A stretch of 10,443 nucleotides of DNA from NCBI GenBank assembly GCA_039045975.1, contig JBCCJA010000088.1, positions 1 through 10,443 of the forward strand. Reading direction: 5' to 3'. The stretch comes from JBCCJA01 sp039045975. GTDB taxonomy: Bacteria; Planctomycetota; Planctomycetia; Planctomycetales; Planctomycetaceae. Position numbers and translations under genes: made by a program. Positions 1-7,650 of the stretch are shown one piece after another. The notes under the pieces are model-generated. The model had not been told where the DNA came from. It saw only the letters and a program-made list of their open reading frames with translations, and searched no databases. Every line of letters begins with the position of its first letter. The first letter of the stretch is position 1.

Positions 1-3000
1 ACCCCGCCTTCGGCGAACTCGAGCCCGACGCCGCGCCCCGACGCCGCGCCGCGGTGACGGCCCGCTACCTCCGCGACGGCCTGCTCGCAGGCGACGCCGA
101 CTGCGAACGGTTCGTCGCCTGGTACGGCTACGCCGACGCCTGTGGCCGCCTCACGGAGTTGGCGTCGCGGCGAGACGGGCCGGCCGACGAGACGCCGCCG
201 GCCTTCGGCGACCTTTCTGACACCCACGCCGAAGCGGTCGCCGCGTCGTGGGCCGAAGCCGAAGCGAACGCCCGGCCCGAGAGGGTCCGCGAGTTTCTCG
301 CCTCGGCCGCAGTCCGGGACGTCCGCGAGGCGTTGGCGGCGGCGACACCCGACGGCCCGGCGGCGGAAAAGACGCTAAGCGTCTTGGACGGCCTCGAAAA
401 ACTCGAACGCGACCCGACCGCGACCGACCTGTCTGAAACGCTCGGCGCGGTCCGCAAGGCGGCCGGGGTGCAGGGCGCGGGCGTCAAGAAGGGCTTCGGC
501 GACGCTTACGAGGCGGTCCGCGATGCCTTCGGAAACCTGCGGAAGGCGATCGACAAAGCGGTCGTCATGCTCGCCCCGCCCGCACAGGACGGGCGCGTCG
601 CGGAGGAAGCGTCACTGATCAGCCTCTGTGCCGCCCGCCTCGTCCGCGCGATCGACGTAGAATTCGACAAGTCGCTCGCCGCAGCCGGCCTCGTCGCGGT
701 CGACGAGTTAATCGGCCGGGCCGAGAGGCTGCTGTCGGAGAACGCGTCGGTGCGGCGACGGGTCGCCGGCGGGATCGACCTGCTGATGGTCGACGAGTTC
801 CAGGACACCGACCCGCGGCAGGCCACCCTCGTCAGGCTGATTACCGAAGCCGACGTCGCCGACCCGCCGAGACTGTTCGTCGTCGGCGACCACCAGCAGT
901 CGATCTACCGCTTCCGCAAGGCCGACCCGACGGTGTTCCGCGACCTCCGCGAGGCCGCCCCGCCCGCCGGGCGGCTCGTGCTGAGCGAGAACTTCCGCAG
1001 CCGGCCCGAGATCCTCGGCTTCGTGAATCATCTGTTCGCCGACGGTATGGAGGGCGGCTACGAGCCGCTCACCGCCGGCACGGCGTCGCCGCCGCCCGAT
1101 CCGGACGACCGCGAAGACATCGGGCAACCGACATGCGTCGAGTCGATCTGCAGCCCCGTCGCCGGCGACGCCGAGACGCGTCGGGAGGCCGAAGCGGTCG
1201 CCGTCACGCGACACCTGGTCCGCCTGTTCGACGACGGCGTCCCGCGCGTCCGCACGCGGGACGCGGACGGACGGCCCGCACTGCGGCCGATCGAACACGG
1301 CGACATCTGTCTGCTCTGCCGCACGCATGCCGGGTTCAAGGCGTACGAGCGGGCGTTCGAGGCGGCCGGGTTGCCGTATCAGGTCGTCGGCGGGAAGGCG
1401 TTCTACGCGCAGCAGGAAGTGCTCGACGTCGCGATGCTCTGCGGCTGGCTGGCCGACGCGGGCGACACGGCGTCGCTGATCGGCGTGCTGCGGTCGCCGA
1501 TGTTCGGCTTCGACGACGAAACGCTGCTCGCGCTGCGGGCCGACCGCGGGTCGGTCGCCGGGGGCCTGTTCGGCGAAACGCCGCCGCCGGAACCGCTCAA
1601 CGACGGGCAGGCCGACCGGGTCCTCGCCGCGCGGGCGATTCTGACCGAGCTCCGCGAACAGAAAGACACGCTCACCGCCCGGGCGTTGCTCAAGCTCGCG
1701 TTCGAACGGACCGGCTTCGACGCGTCTTTGCTGTTCGAGTTCCTCGGCCGGCGGAAGCTCGCCAATCTGGCGAAGCTTCTCGAGATCGCCGCCGACCACG
1801 ACCGGACCGAAGCCGCCCCGCTCGCCACGTTGAGCGCCGCATTACGCGAGGCCGTGCTCGATGAACCGACCGAGCCGCTCGCGCCGGTCCAAAACTCCGA
1901 GACCGGCGTGATCACGTTCATGACGGTGCACCAGTCGAAGGGGCTCGAATTTCCGGTCGTCATCGTCGCCGACATGGAGTGGACGCCGCGGGCCCATCCG
2001 GCGACCGTCGCCTGGAGCCGCTCCCTGGGCCCGTTGTTGAAGCTGCCCGACGACGTCGCCGAGAACGGGCGACACGCCGCGTGGGATCTGCACGCCGAAG
2101 AAGAGCGACGCGGTGACGAGGCCGAGGAGCTGCGAAAGCTCTATGTCGCGACGACGCGGGCCGAAGACCGGCTGATCCTCGCCGGCACGCCGGAGGCGGG
2201 GCGGAACGGCGGCCGGCCGAAGTCGCCGTGGATGCGACGGCTGGCGGAACGCTTCGACCTCGAGACCGGCCTCGCCGCGGTCGGCGAGGGACCGCCGCTC
2301 CACATCGTCCCTCCGGTCGAGGGCGAGCCGCCGATCGCCACCTCGGCGACGTCCGCGGCAAAGGCCGACCTGACACGTCTCGCCGACCTCATCGAGCAGG
2401 CCGAGCCGGCAGGCGACGGTTACCTGCCTCCGCTACCGGTCACCCGGACGGAGTTTTCCGTCACCGAAGTCGTCGAAACACTCGCGGGCGGTTCACACGA
2501 CCCGTCGGAACGCGGGGCCGACCGTGCGGCCTTCCGCGATGACGCGCGTCGATTCGGGATCGCGGTGCACGACGCGTTGGAACGCCTGCCGACCGCCGAC
2601 GACGAGATCGATGACTGGGTCGCGGCCGCCGACGGGGAAGGGCTGGCGCCCGCACGGGTCGCGGAACTGCGGGCCCTGTTGAGGCACTTCGCGGATTCCG
2701 AATACGGGACGGAGCTGCGAAGCCTAGCCTCGACGCGTGAGGCCGAACTGGTCGTCCCCTGGGGGGACGGGCGGACGCTATTCGGCCGGGTCGACGCCGT
2801 CTTCAAGCTGCCGGAAGGCCGCCTGCGGGTTGTCGACTACAAGGTGCCGTCGTCCGACTTCGTCGACGGCGAAGACGAGGCCGGGCTGCTTGATCGGTAC
2901 GCGGGTCAGCTGGCGATCTACGCGCTCGGGCTCCGTTCGGCGACGACGGGGCTGACCGTCCGGGAGGCGGCGGAGGCCGACGGTATCGACATCGAAGCCG

Positions 3001-3122
3001 AACTCGTTGTGCCCGGCCCCTCGGTGCGGCGTATCGCGGTCGACGTTTCGACCGCGAGCCTCGCCGCTTGGGTCGGGCGGATCGACGATGCGCTTGCCGC
3101 GCTCGGCGGGGGCGGACAATGA
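1..3122 (+). CDS. addA: AddA-type UvrD/RecB helicase-nuclease (5' truncated by window edge)
   Basis: ATP-dependent DNA helicase with a C-terminal RecB-family nuclease, expected to resect double-strand breaks for recombination together with an AddB partner. The frame is open to the left edge, so the GTG at 54 is probably internal. The Walker A motif and start lie outside the window. SF1 motifs appear in order: DEFQDT (motif II, 792-809), GDHQQSIYRFR (motif III, from 885), ENFRSRPE (motif IV, near 990-1010), TVHQSKGLEFPVV (motif V, near 1923-1960) and LYVATTRAEDR (motif VI, near 2138-2172). The nuclease part shows a conserved His in GIAVHDALE (near 2555-2580), GRVDAVF (near 2788), VVDYK (near 2829-2845) and YAGQLAIYALGL (near 2898-2930). 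No C-terminal Fe-S cysteines are visible, which fits AddA rather than AddB. The usual DYKT is DYKV here. The stop overlaps the next gene's start. RecB is the alternative, but the arrangement and motif wording favour AddA. Confidence 0.9.
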   Translation, partial: PAFGELEPDAAPRRRAAVTARYLRDGLLAGDADCERFVAWYGYADACGRLTELASRRDGPADETPPAFGDLSDTHAEAVAASWAEAEANARPERVREFLASAAVRDVREALAAATPDGPAAEKTLSVLDGLEKLERDPTATDLSETLGAVRKAAGVQGAGVKKGFGDAYEAVRDAFGNLRKAIDKAVVMLAPPAQDGRVAEEASLISLCAARLVRAIDVEFDKSLAAAGLVAVDELIGRAERLLSENASVRRRVAGGIDLLMVDEFQDTDPRQATLVRLITEADVADPPRLFVVGDHQQSIYRFRKADPTVFRDLREAAPPAGRLVLSENFRSRPEILGFVNHLFADGMEGGYEPLTAGTASPPPDPDDREDIGQPTCVESICSPVAGDAETRREAEAVAVTRHLVRLFDDGVPRVRTRDADGRPALRPIEHGDICLLCRTHAGFKAYERAFEAAGLPYQVVGGKAFYAQQEVLDVAMLCGWLADAGDTASLIGVLRSPMFGFDDETLLALRADRGSVAGGLFGETPPPEPLNDGQADRVLAARAILTELREQKDTLTARALLKLAFERTGFDASLLFEFLGRRKLANLAKLLEIAADHDRTEAAPLATLSAALREAVLDEPTEPLAPVQNSETGVITFMTVHQSKGLEFPVVIVADMEWTPRAHPATVAWSRSLGPLLKLPDDVAENGRHAAWDLHAEEERRGDEAEELRKLYVATTRAEDRLILAGTPEAGRNGGRPKSPWMRRLAERFDLETGLAAVGEGPPLHIVPPVEGEPPIATSATSAAKADLTRLADLIEQAEPAGDGYLPPLPVTRTEFSVTEVVETLAGGSHDPSERGADRAAFRDDARRFGIAVHDALERLPTADDEIDDWVAAADGEGLAPARVAELRALLRHFADSEYGTELRSLASTREAELVVPWGDGRTLFGRVDAVFKLPEGRLRVVDYKVPSSDFVDGEDEAGLLDRYAGQLAIYALGLRSATTGLTVREAAEADGIDIEAELVVPGPSVRRIAVDVSTASLAAWVGRIDDALAALGGGGQ

Positions 3123-4348
3123 CTGCCGCCGCGGAACCGCGATCGGTTTACGTCGACGCCCTGGAGGCGATCCGCGACGACCCGGCGCGATGGTCCGACC
3201 TCGCGGCCGCGATCGACGCGTCCGCCGGCGACGAACTCGCCGTGCAAGACTCGCTGCGGCGGCGATACCCCGCCGAACAGGTGCGGGCCGCGTTCACGTT
3301 GCACGACCTTCGCCGGCGATTCGCGTCGAAGTTCGGCCCGGACGGCCCGCGGTGGTACGACCGCGTCCCGGCCGAACAGGCGACGCCGGCGGCGGTCGCC
3401 ACATACAAGGCGTCACGATTCCGGTCCGCCGGCGACGGCCCGGTGTACGACCTCTGCTGCGGGATCGGTTCCGACACGCTGGGGTTGGCGGCGGGCGGCG
3501 AAGTGATCGCCGTTGACTGTGACCCGCTCACGGCCCGGATGACCGGCTGGAACGTGGCCGACGCGCGGCTCGGCGATCGCGTCGAGGTAATCGTCGAGCA
3601 AGCCGAGTCGACGCCGGTCGACGGCGGCCTGCTGCATATTGATCCCGACCGCAGGATCGGCGCCGGGCGGAGCCGACGGGTCGAGGACTACCGGCCCGGG
3701 CTCGACGCGTTACACGGGCTGATGCGGCGGGCGCGGGGCGGGGCAGTAAAACTCGGCCCGGCGAGTAACTTCGGCGGCAAGTTCGACGAGGTCGGCGTCC
3801 CCGTGACCACGGAACTGGTTAGCCTCGACGGGGAGTGTAAAGAGGCGACCGTCTGGTTCGGCGAACTGGCCGAGGACGCGCCTTCCGCAGCGGCCGTGCT
3901 GCCGGCCGGCACGAGGCTGACCGGGGATCCGCTGTCCGACCTCGCCGACCGGGCCGCGTTGGGCCGTTACCTGTTCGACCCCGACCCGGCCGTCGTCCGG
4001 GCAGGCCTCGTCGATCGGCTCGGCGAAGTCGCGGGCCTCGCCCGGCTCGACGAGGCCGAGGAATACCTCACTTCCGACGCCTGCGAAGACTCGCCGTTCG
4101 CGACCGCGTTCGAGGTGATCGACGAAGTGCCCAACAACGAACGGGCGGTCCGTGCGGCGGTGCGGTCGCTCGGGGTCGCGTCGGTCGAGATCAAGTGCCG
4201 ACACCTGCGTGTCGACGCCGACGCGGTGCGTCGTCGGCTGCCGCTGGGCGGCGACGGCTCCGCGGTGCTGATCTACGCGAGGATCGCCGGGCGGGCCCGT
4301 GTGGTGCTCGCCCGGCGGGTCGATCGCGGCCTCACGCCGCCTGCTTGA
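3119..4348 (+). CDS. class I SAM-dependent methyltransferase with THUMP-like C-terminal domain
   Basis: A 409-aa predicted methyltransferase. The start chosen is the ATG in the ATGA overlap with the upstream helicase stop; an in-frame start 51 nt earlier would lie inside that gene and is rejected. Residues 1-100 form an N-terminal region without a motif I recognise. The Rossmann SAM-binding motif I is VYDLCCGIGSDTLGL (about 109-123), followed by the acidic-loop motif VIAVDCDP (129-136). HIDPDRR (173-179) sits where DPPY/DPPR-type catalytic motifs occur. The C-terminal part (about 320-405, with EVPNNERAVR and IKCRHLRVDADAVRRRL) resembles the THUMP-like domain found behind RsmD-like methyltransferases, so an RNA substrate is plausible but not shown. 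Translational coupling to addA suggests co-expression. Its 3' end overlaps the convergent gene on the minus strand by 17 nt. The exact substrate is unknown. Confidence 0.85.
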   Translation: MTAAAEPRSVYVDALEAIRDDPARWSDLAAAIDASAGDELAVQDSLRRRYPAEQVRAAFTLHDLRRRFASKFGPDGPRWYDRVPAEQATPAAVATYKASRFRSAGDGPVYDLCCGIGSDTLGLAAGGEVIAVDCDPLTARMTGWNVADARLGDRVEVIVEQAESTPVDGGLLHIDPDRRIGAGRSRRVEDYRPGLDALHGLMRRARGGAVKLGPASNFGGKFDEVGVPVTTELVSLDGECKEATVWFGELAEDAPSAAAVLPAGTRLTGDPLSDLADRAALGRYLFDPDPAVVRAGLVDRLGEVAGLARLDEAEEYLTSDACEDSPFATAFEVIDEVPNNERAVRAAVRSLGVASVEIKCRHLRVDADAVRRRLPLGGDGSAVLIYARIAGRARVVLARRVDRGLTPPA

Positions 4349-4868
4349 AGACGAACGACGTCAGCGGATTGATTGGCAGGACGCCGGCCGGGCGGTTCGC
4401 GGTCGCGTAAGGCAGCGAATAGCAGTTGCAAACCCCGCTGGTCAGCTCCGCGATGTAGATCACGCTGGTCGCGTTGCGGACCCGGCCCGAGTTGAGGTTC
4501 GCGGCCCCCGAGACGACGGCGAAGACCGGCTGGACCGACGGGTCGATCGGGAAGTCGCCGTAGACGTTCCGCTGGTAACCGACGGTGAACTTGCCGTTCG
4601 ACTGGTTCAGCACGTTGCCGACGAGCAGCCCGGTCAGATGGTCGAGGACGAAGATGCCGTCGGTCCCTGCGGTCGCGACGCCGCCGAAGGCTGTCGAGGC
4701 TTCGATCTGGACGGTGAAGACGGTGAACTTCTCGCCGCCGCCGGCCTGGGCGTAGGCCGGCTCCGACGGCCACAGGTGCGCGACCGCCGCGCCGGCGAGC
4801 ACGCCGAACGCGAGTGCGAATTGCCACGGGATTTGCGTGCCGACACGCGGGGCGGAGGGCTGCTGCAT
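4332..4868 (-). CDS. small secreted or membrane-anchored hypothetical protein, planctomycete type
   Basis: A 178-aa protein of unknown function. Residues 1-13 are polar. Residues about 15-32 form a hydrophobic segment (FALAFGVLAGAAVA), followed by PAYA-QAGGG around 38-45, which looks like a type I signal peptidase site (A-x-A). The protein is therefore probably exported, or anchored if uncleaved. The mature part has a repeating beta-like pattern: FTVFTVQIE, GIFVLDHLTGLLVGNVLN, YQRNVYGDFP and TSVIYIAELTSGVCNCYSLPY. The FVLDxLTG...VIYVAELTSG...PW/PY pattern is one I recall from many small planctomycete hypotheticals, but I cannot run the comparison. A Cys-x-Cys pair (147, 149) lies near the C-terminus. 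The ATG is preceded by GGACAGG, a weak ribosome-binding site. The gene is convergent with the methyltransferase and divergent from the phosphatase gene. Confidence 0.75.
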   Translation of the reverse strand: MQQPSAPRVGTQIPWQFALAFGVLAGAAVAHLWPSEPAYAQAGGGEKFTVFTVQIEASTAFGGVATAGTDGIFVLDHLTGLLVGNVLNQSNGKFTVGYQRNVYGDFPIDPSVQPVFAVVSGAANLNSGRVRNATSVIYIAELTSGVCNCYSLPYATANRPAGVLPINPLTSFVFKQAA

Positions 4869-4899
4869 GGCCTGTCCGTTTCAAAAAGGGTCTTCGCGT

Positions 4900-4917
4900 G
4901 CGGCCGCCGCCGGCCGC
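4900..4917. repeat. perfect GC-rich inverted repeat (7-bp arms, 4-nt loop)
   Basis: GCGGCCG at 4900-4906 and CGGCCGC at 4911-4917 are exact reverse complements separated by CCGC. The repeat lies in the divergent region, 31 nt upstream of the minus-strand start at 4868, so it would fall in that gene's 5' leader or promoter. It could be an RNA hairpin or an operator, or simply a by-product of high GC. There is no U-tract, so it is not a normal intrinsic terminator. The rest of the divergent interval (4869-5075) shows no promoter I can defend. Confidence 0.4.
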
Positions 4918-5075
4918 TTGACGGAACGATACGGGGCGATCGGCCGGGTCGGCCAGGGGAGAACCGGCCGACCGCCAAGACCGATACAAACGGCCCGTCG
5001 CGGGCGGGACGCCTCCGCGAAGGCCGATAGACCCGGACGACCACCAGGGGTCGTCCCACCGGTTCCGAGGCCGCC

Positions 5076-6650
5076 ATGCCGCCCGTGCTCGAACGCGACG
5101 AGCAGATCCGACTGATCGAATCGGTCTGCGACCGGTTCGAACGCGCGAGCGGCTGGCCCCTGCGTTTCGTCTCGGCCGTCGTCCGCGACGGCGACGAAGC
5201 CGCCGACGCCCATCCGCCGGTCGACGCGTGGCGACGCGAAATCAGTCTCGAAGCGCGCCCGGTCGGCTGGCTGACGCTCGGCGACCGCCGCGAAGACGCA
5301 GAAAACGCCTCAGCGTCCGCAGGCCCCGACGGGCGACGGGCCCGGGAGCTGGCGGAACTGACCGCGGGCCTCATCGAACAGACCCTGACGGCCCGTTACG
5401 ACGCGGTCGCGGGAGCGTACGGCATCGAGGCGATGGCGCGGCTCGGCACGGAGCTGCCGCAGGACGCCGCGATCGATGGCGGGCTGGATCGCCTGACGAC
5501 GCTGGTCCGGCAGTTGACCGGCTACCGGGCGACCGCGTTCTTCCTGTTCACCGCCGACCTCCGGGGCGTGATGCTCCGCGACTGCCGGCACGTCGCGACC
5601 GACGCCGTCCCGGCGCCGCACCGCTCCGTCGACCAGCCGGCACCCGATTTCGCGTCGTTGGTCAACGGGCCCGTCGCGGTCCGTCGCGGCGAGGGCGACG
5701 CCGACCGCTGGCTGCCGCCGGAGATGAACTCCGCGTTGTGCCTGCCGGTCCCGACCGGCGACGGCCCGATCGGCACGCTGTGGGCTTTCGACCGGCGCGC
5801 GAGGAAGCCGCAGGACCGCGACCTGCACGTGGCGGCGTCGGTCGCGGCCCAGATCGGCGGGCTGCTGGAGCGGGCCGTGCTCCGCCGGCACAGCGAGGAC
5901 GGGCACCGACTCGATCGCGAGTTGTCCGAAGCGTCCGAAAACGAGCCGCCCCCCGGCTGCCGCACGCTCGGCGGGGACGGCGAAGACTTCACCGCCGTCG
6001 CGTGCACGACGTCGGCGGGGTACATCGGCGGCGACCTCTGCGAGATCATCCCGGTCGGCGGACGCCGGCAGGTCATCGCGATCGGTGACGCCTGCGGCCA
6101 CGGCGTGCCGGCCGCGATGGTGATGGCGACCGCGCGGGGCATCATCCGCGCCGTCGTCCACGAACACCGGCACGACGCGAAGCGGACCGACCGGCTCGTG
6201 GCGGCCGTGAACCGCTCGCTGTGCGAGCTCACGAAGCCGCACCAGTTCATGAGCCTGATGATCGCGACGTTCGACGGGCCGTCACGGACGGTGACCTACA
6301 CGAACGCGGGCCACCCCTGCCCGCTGCACGTGACCGGCGACGAGGTCCGTCCCCTCGACTCCCACGGCCTGCTGCCCGGCGTGAGCGGCGACGCGGAGTA
6401 CGAACGCGGCTCGGTAAAACTCGCCGCGGACGACCTCCTCGTCGTCTTCAGCGACGGCGTCACGGAGGCGATGAGTCGCCAGAAGGTTCAGTTTCGCTCC
6501 GGAGGGATCGTCGACGCGATTAAAGAAGTCCCGTCACGAGACCCGCAGGACGTCCTGATGGCGATCTGGCGAAGAATGGAGGCCCACCTCGAGGGCGGGC
6601 ACGGCGACGACGACCGCACGCTGATGGTGCTCCGCGCCGACGGCGTCTGA
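5076..6650 (+). CDS. GAF-domain SpoIIE/PP2C-type serine/threonine phosphatase
   Basis: A 524-aa cytosolic signalling phosphatase of the RsbU/SpoIIE class, which typically dephosphorylates anti-sigma-factor antagonists or other phosphoproteins. Residues 1-110 are an N-terminal region I do not recognise. Residues about 133-268 look like a GAF sensor (GLDRLTTLVRQLTGYRATAFFLF, then LCLPVPTGDGPIGTLWAFDR). Residues about 300-522 are the PP2C-like domain, with GYIGGDLCE (315-323), AIGDACGHGVPAAMVM (335-350), NAGHPCPL (410-417), VVFSDGVTEAM (456-466) and DDDRTLMVLR (511-520). The metal-binding aspartates at 320, 338, 460 and 512/513 appear present. The family's GGDYYD/GGDFYD is GGDLCE, so the second acid is Glu instead of Asp. 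The ATG follows GAGG with 5 nt spacing. No membrane segment is visible. The gene ends 3 nt from the convergent response-regulator gene, which may be a functional partner. Confidence 0.88.
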   Translation: MPPVLERDEQIRLIESVCDRFERASGWPLRFVSAVVRDGDEAADAHPPVDAWRREISLEARPVGWLTLGDRREDAENASASAGPDGRRARELAELTAGLIEQTLTARYDAVAGAYGIEAMARLGTELPQDAAIDGGLDRLTTLVRQLTGYRATAFFLFTADLRGVMLRDCRHVATDAVPAPHRSVDQPAPDFASLVNGPVAVRRGEGDADRWLPPEMNSALCLPVPTGDGPIGTLWAFDRRARKPQDRDLHVAASVAAQIGGLLERAVLRRHSEDGHRLDRELSEASENEPPPGCRTLGGDGEDFTAVACTTSAGYIGGDLCEIIPVGGRRQVIAIGDACGHGVPAAMVMATARGIIRAVVHEHRHDAKRTDRLVAAVNRSLCELTKPHQFMSLMIATFDGPSRTVTYTNAGHPCPLHVTGDEVRPLDSHGLLPGVSGDAEYERGSVKLAADDLLVVFSDGVTEAMSRQKVQFRSGGIVDAIKEVPSRDPQDVLMAIWRRMEAHLEGGHGDDDRTLMVLRADGV

Positions 6651-6653
6651 CGG

Positions 6654-7136
6654 CTATTCCCAGTTGTCGTCGTCGACGAAGTCGGCCGTTGGTACGTCTG
6701 ACGAAACCAGCTCGGCGGGCGAATCGGCCGACACCGTGGCGGTGTTCACGGCAGCCGCGGGCACGCGGGCGGCGAGGTATTTTTCGACCTTCGCGACTAA
6801 CTCGTCTATGGAGAAGCCGGGCTTGAGGACGTAGTCCGACGCGCCGAGGCGGACCGCCTCGACGATCTGGGCCCGCGTCCCGTCGCTGGTCAGCATGATC
6901 ACCGGAACGGAGGCCGTCAGCGGGTTCCCCCGCAACATCGTCAGCGTTTTCAGTCCGTCCCAGCCCGACATCTGCAGGTCGAGGATCATCACGTCGGGCA
7001 CGGCGGCGATCGCCATGTAGTAGCCCTCCGACCCGTCGGCGGCCGTTTCGACGGTATGACGGTCGAGCGACGCGGCGAGCAGCGAACGGAATAACGGGTC
7101 GTCGTCGATGACGAGGATGCGTGCGTCGGGAGACAT
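6654..7136 (-). CDS. stand-alone receiver-domain response regulator
   Basis: A 160-aa single-domain response regulator (CheY/PleD-type receiver) with no DNA-binding or enzymatic output domain. With the ATG start, the acidic pair is D11-D12 in ILVIDDDPLFR, the phospho-acceptor is D53 in VMILDLQMSGWDG, T83 is in IMLTSDG and K105 is in YVLKPGFS, so phosphorylation chemistry looks intact. About 40 residues follow the receiver, ending in an acidic FVDDDNWE tail of unknown role. A TTG at 7149-7151 would add five residues. ATG at 7134-7136 is preferred because neither start has a good ribosome-binding site and ATG is the commoner codon. It is transcribed away from gyrA, behind the small acidic ORF, and converges on the phosphatase gene. 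Such receivers usually act by protein-protein contact with a kinase, phosphatase or diguanylate cyclase. The partner is not identified here. Confidence 0.9.
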   Translation of the reverse strand: MSPDARILVIDDDPLFRSLLAASLDRHTVETAADGSEGYYMAIAAVPDVMILDLQMSGWDGLKTLTMLRGNPLTASVPVIMLTSDGTRAQIVEAVRLGASDYVLKPGFSIDELVAKVEKYLAARVPAAAVNTATVSADSPAELVSSDVPTADFVDDDNWE

Positions 7137-7205
7137 GTCTGCGGCTGTCAAAACTTCGCGTGAGGGGGATTCGGCCTGGGGACGCGGTCCGTGCGTCGTG
7201 GCCGG

Positions 7206-7355
7206 CTACTCGTCGTCTTCGCCGTCTTCGTCGGTGGCGAAGGCGAGTTCGTCGAACAGGGTGTTCAGGGTGCGGATCGTCGACTCGGCCCGTTCGTCCA
7301 CGACGACCGGGGACTCGGGGGCGACGGGCGGTTCGAGGACGGACGCGACCGGCAT
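7206..7355 (-). CDS. candidate small acidic protein (49 aa), hypothetical
   Basis: An ORF of 49 codons from ATG to TAG. It has AGGA at 7362-7365 on the minus strand, 6 nt upstream of the ATG, which is a better ribosome-binding site than the neighbouring regulator gene has. The product begins MPVASVLEPP, has a Pro/Val-rich first 20 residues, then an amphipathic-looking stretch TIRTLNTLFDELAFA (26-40), and ends in DEDGEDDE. It contains 14 acidic and 2 basic residues. There is no signal peptide and no known motif. It lies on the same strand, 69 nt upstream of the response regulator's ATG, so the two could be co-transcribed. A longer in-frame reading to 7772 exists, but its extra part is Arg/Ser-rich and runs antisense into the gyrA start, so only this short part is proposed. 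I do not recognise the family. Confidence 0.5.
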   Translation of the reverse strand: MPVASVLEPPVAPESPVVVDERAESTIRTLNTLFDELAFATDEDGEDDE

Positions 7356-7360
7356 AGCGG

Positions 7361-7366
7361 ATCCTG
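7361..7366 (-). promoter_or_regulatory. Shine-Dalgarno site of the 49-aa ORF
   Basis: On the minus strand this reads CAGGAT, with core AGGA at 7362-7365 and 6 nt to the ATG at 7353-7355. It is the main reason for choosing that start over longer readings of the same frame. Confidence 0.45.
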
Positions 7367-7575
7367 CGAGAGAGGCGGCGACTGAACGCGACGAGGCTTC
7401 CGCCCGAAACGTAAGACGCGTCTGGCGGCCGGGACCGTTGAATCTGTGCGGATACCGGTTGTGCCGGCTCGGCCGCCCGACCGATCGGCACGACCGTGCG
7501 ATCCCGAGCGGCCAGGCCGAGACACATCGGCATGCATTTGCGCGTTCGCGGCGACCGCGACCGCAGGCGGCTGCG

Positions 7576-7604
7576 TTGTGGCGTCGGTTTCGGGGCGATA
7601 TCCT
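7576..7604 (+). promoter_or_regulatory. candidate sigma-70-like promoter of gyrA
   Basis: TTGTGG (7576-7581) and TATCCT (7599-7604) are separated by exactly 17 bp and lie 59 nt before the gyrA TTG. The matches to TTGACA and TATAAT are 3/6 and 4/6, and a T-rich stretch follows. This is one of the few AT-rich spots in the region. It is an inference only, since consensus strength is weak and planctomycete promoters are poorly characterised. Confidence 0.3.
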
Positions 7605-7614
7605 TTGTTTTTCA

Positions 7615-7627
7615 GGCCGAAACGGCC
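7615..7627 (+). promoter_or_regulatory. small hairpin in the gyrA leader
   Basis: GGCCG (7615-7619), loop AAA, CGGCC (7623-7627) form a perfect 5-bp stem. If the proposed promoter is right, this hairpin would start a few nucleotides from the 5' end of the gyrA mRNA, where it could affect stability or translation. The stem is short and could be chance in GC-rich DNA. Confidence 0.25.
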
Positions 7628-7650
7628 CATCTCGATTTTCTCGGCACCGC

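Noticed and set aside
54..56. GTG at 54 as the true start of the helicase gene
   Set aside because: The frame is open to the left edge and the essential Walker A motif is missing downstream, so the real start must be outside the window.
708..1799. 363-codon minus-strand open frame inside the helicase gene
   Set aside because: It is antisense to conserved helicase motifs II-IV, and its composition is typical of a GC-driven shadow.
4900..4917. The inverted repeat as an intrinsic terminator
   Set aside because: It has no T-tract on either side and lies upstream of two divergent genes rather than after one.
4918..4923. TTGACG as a -35 box for the phosphatase gene
   Set aside because: It matches 5/6, but no acceptable -10 lies 15-19 bp downstream.
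4299..5030. 243-codon plus-strand open frame antisense to the secreted hypothetical
   Set aside because: The minus-strand product has a signal peptide and coherent protein composition; the plus-strand one has neither.
6520..7533. 337-codon minus-strand open frame across the response regulator
   Set aside because: It is very Arg-rich. The overlapping receiver frame has full catalytic motifs and explains the region.
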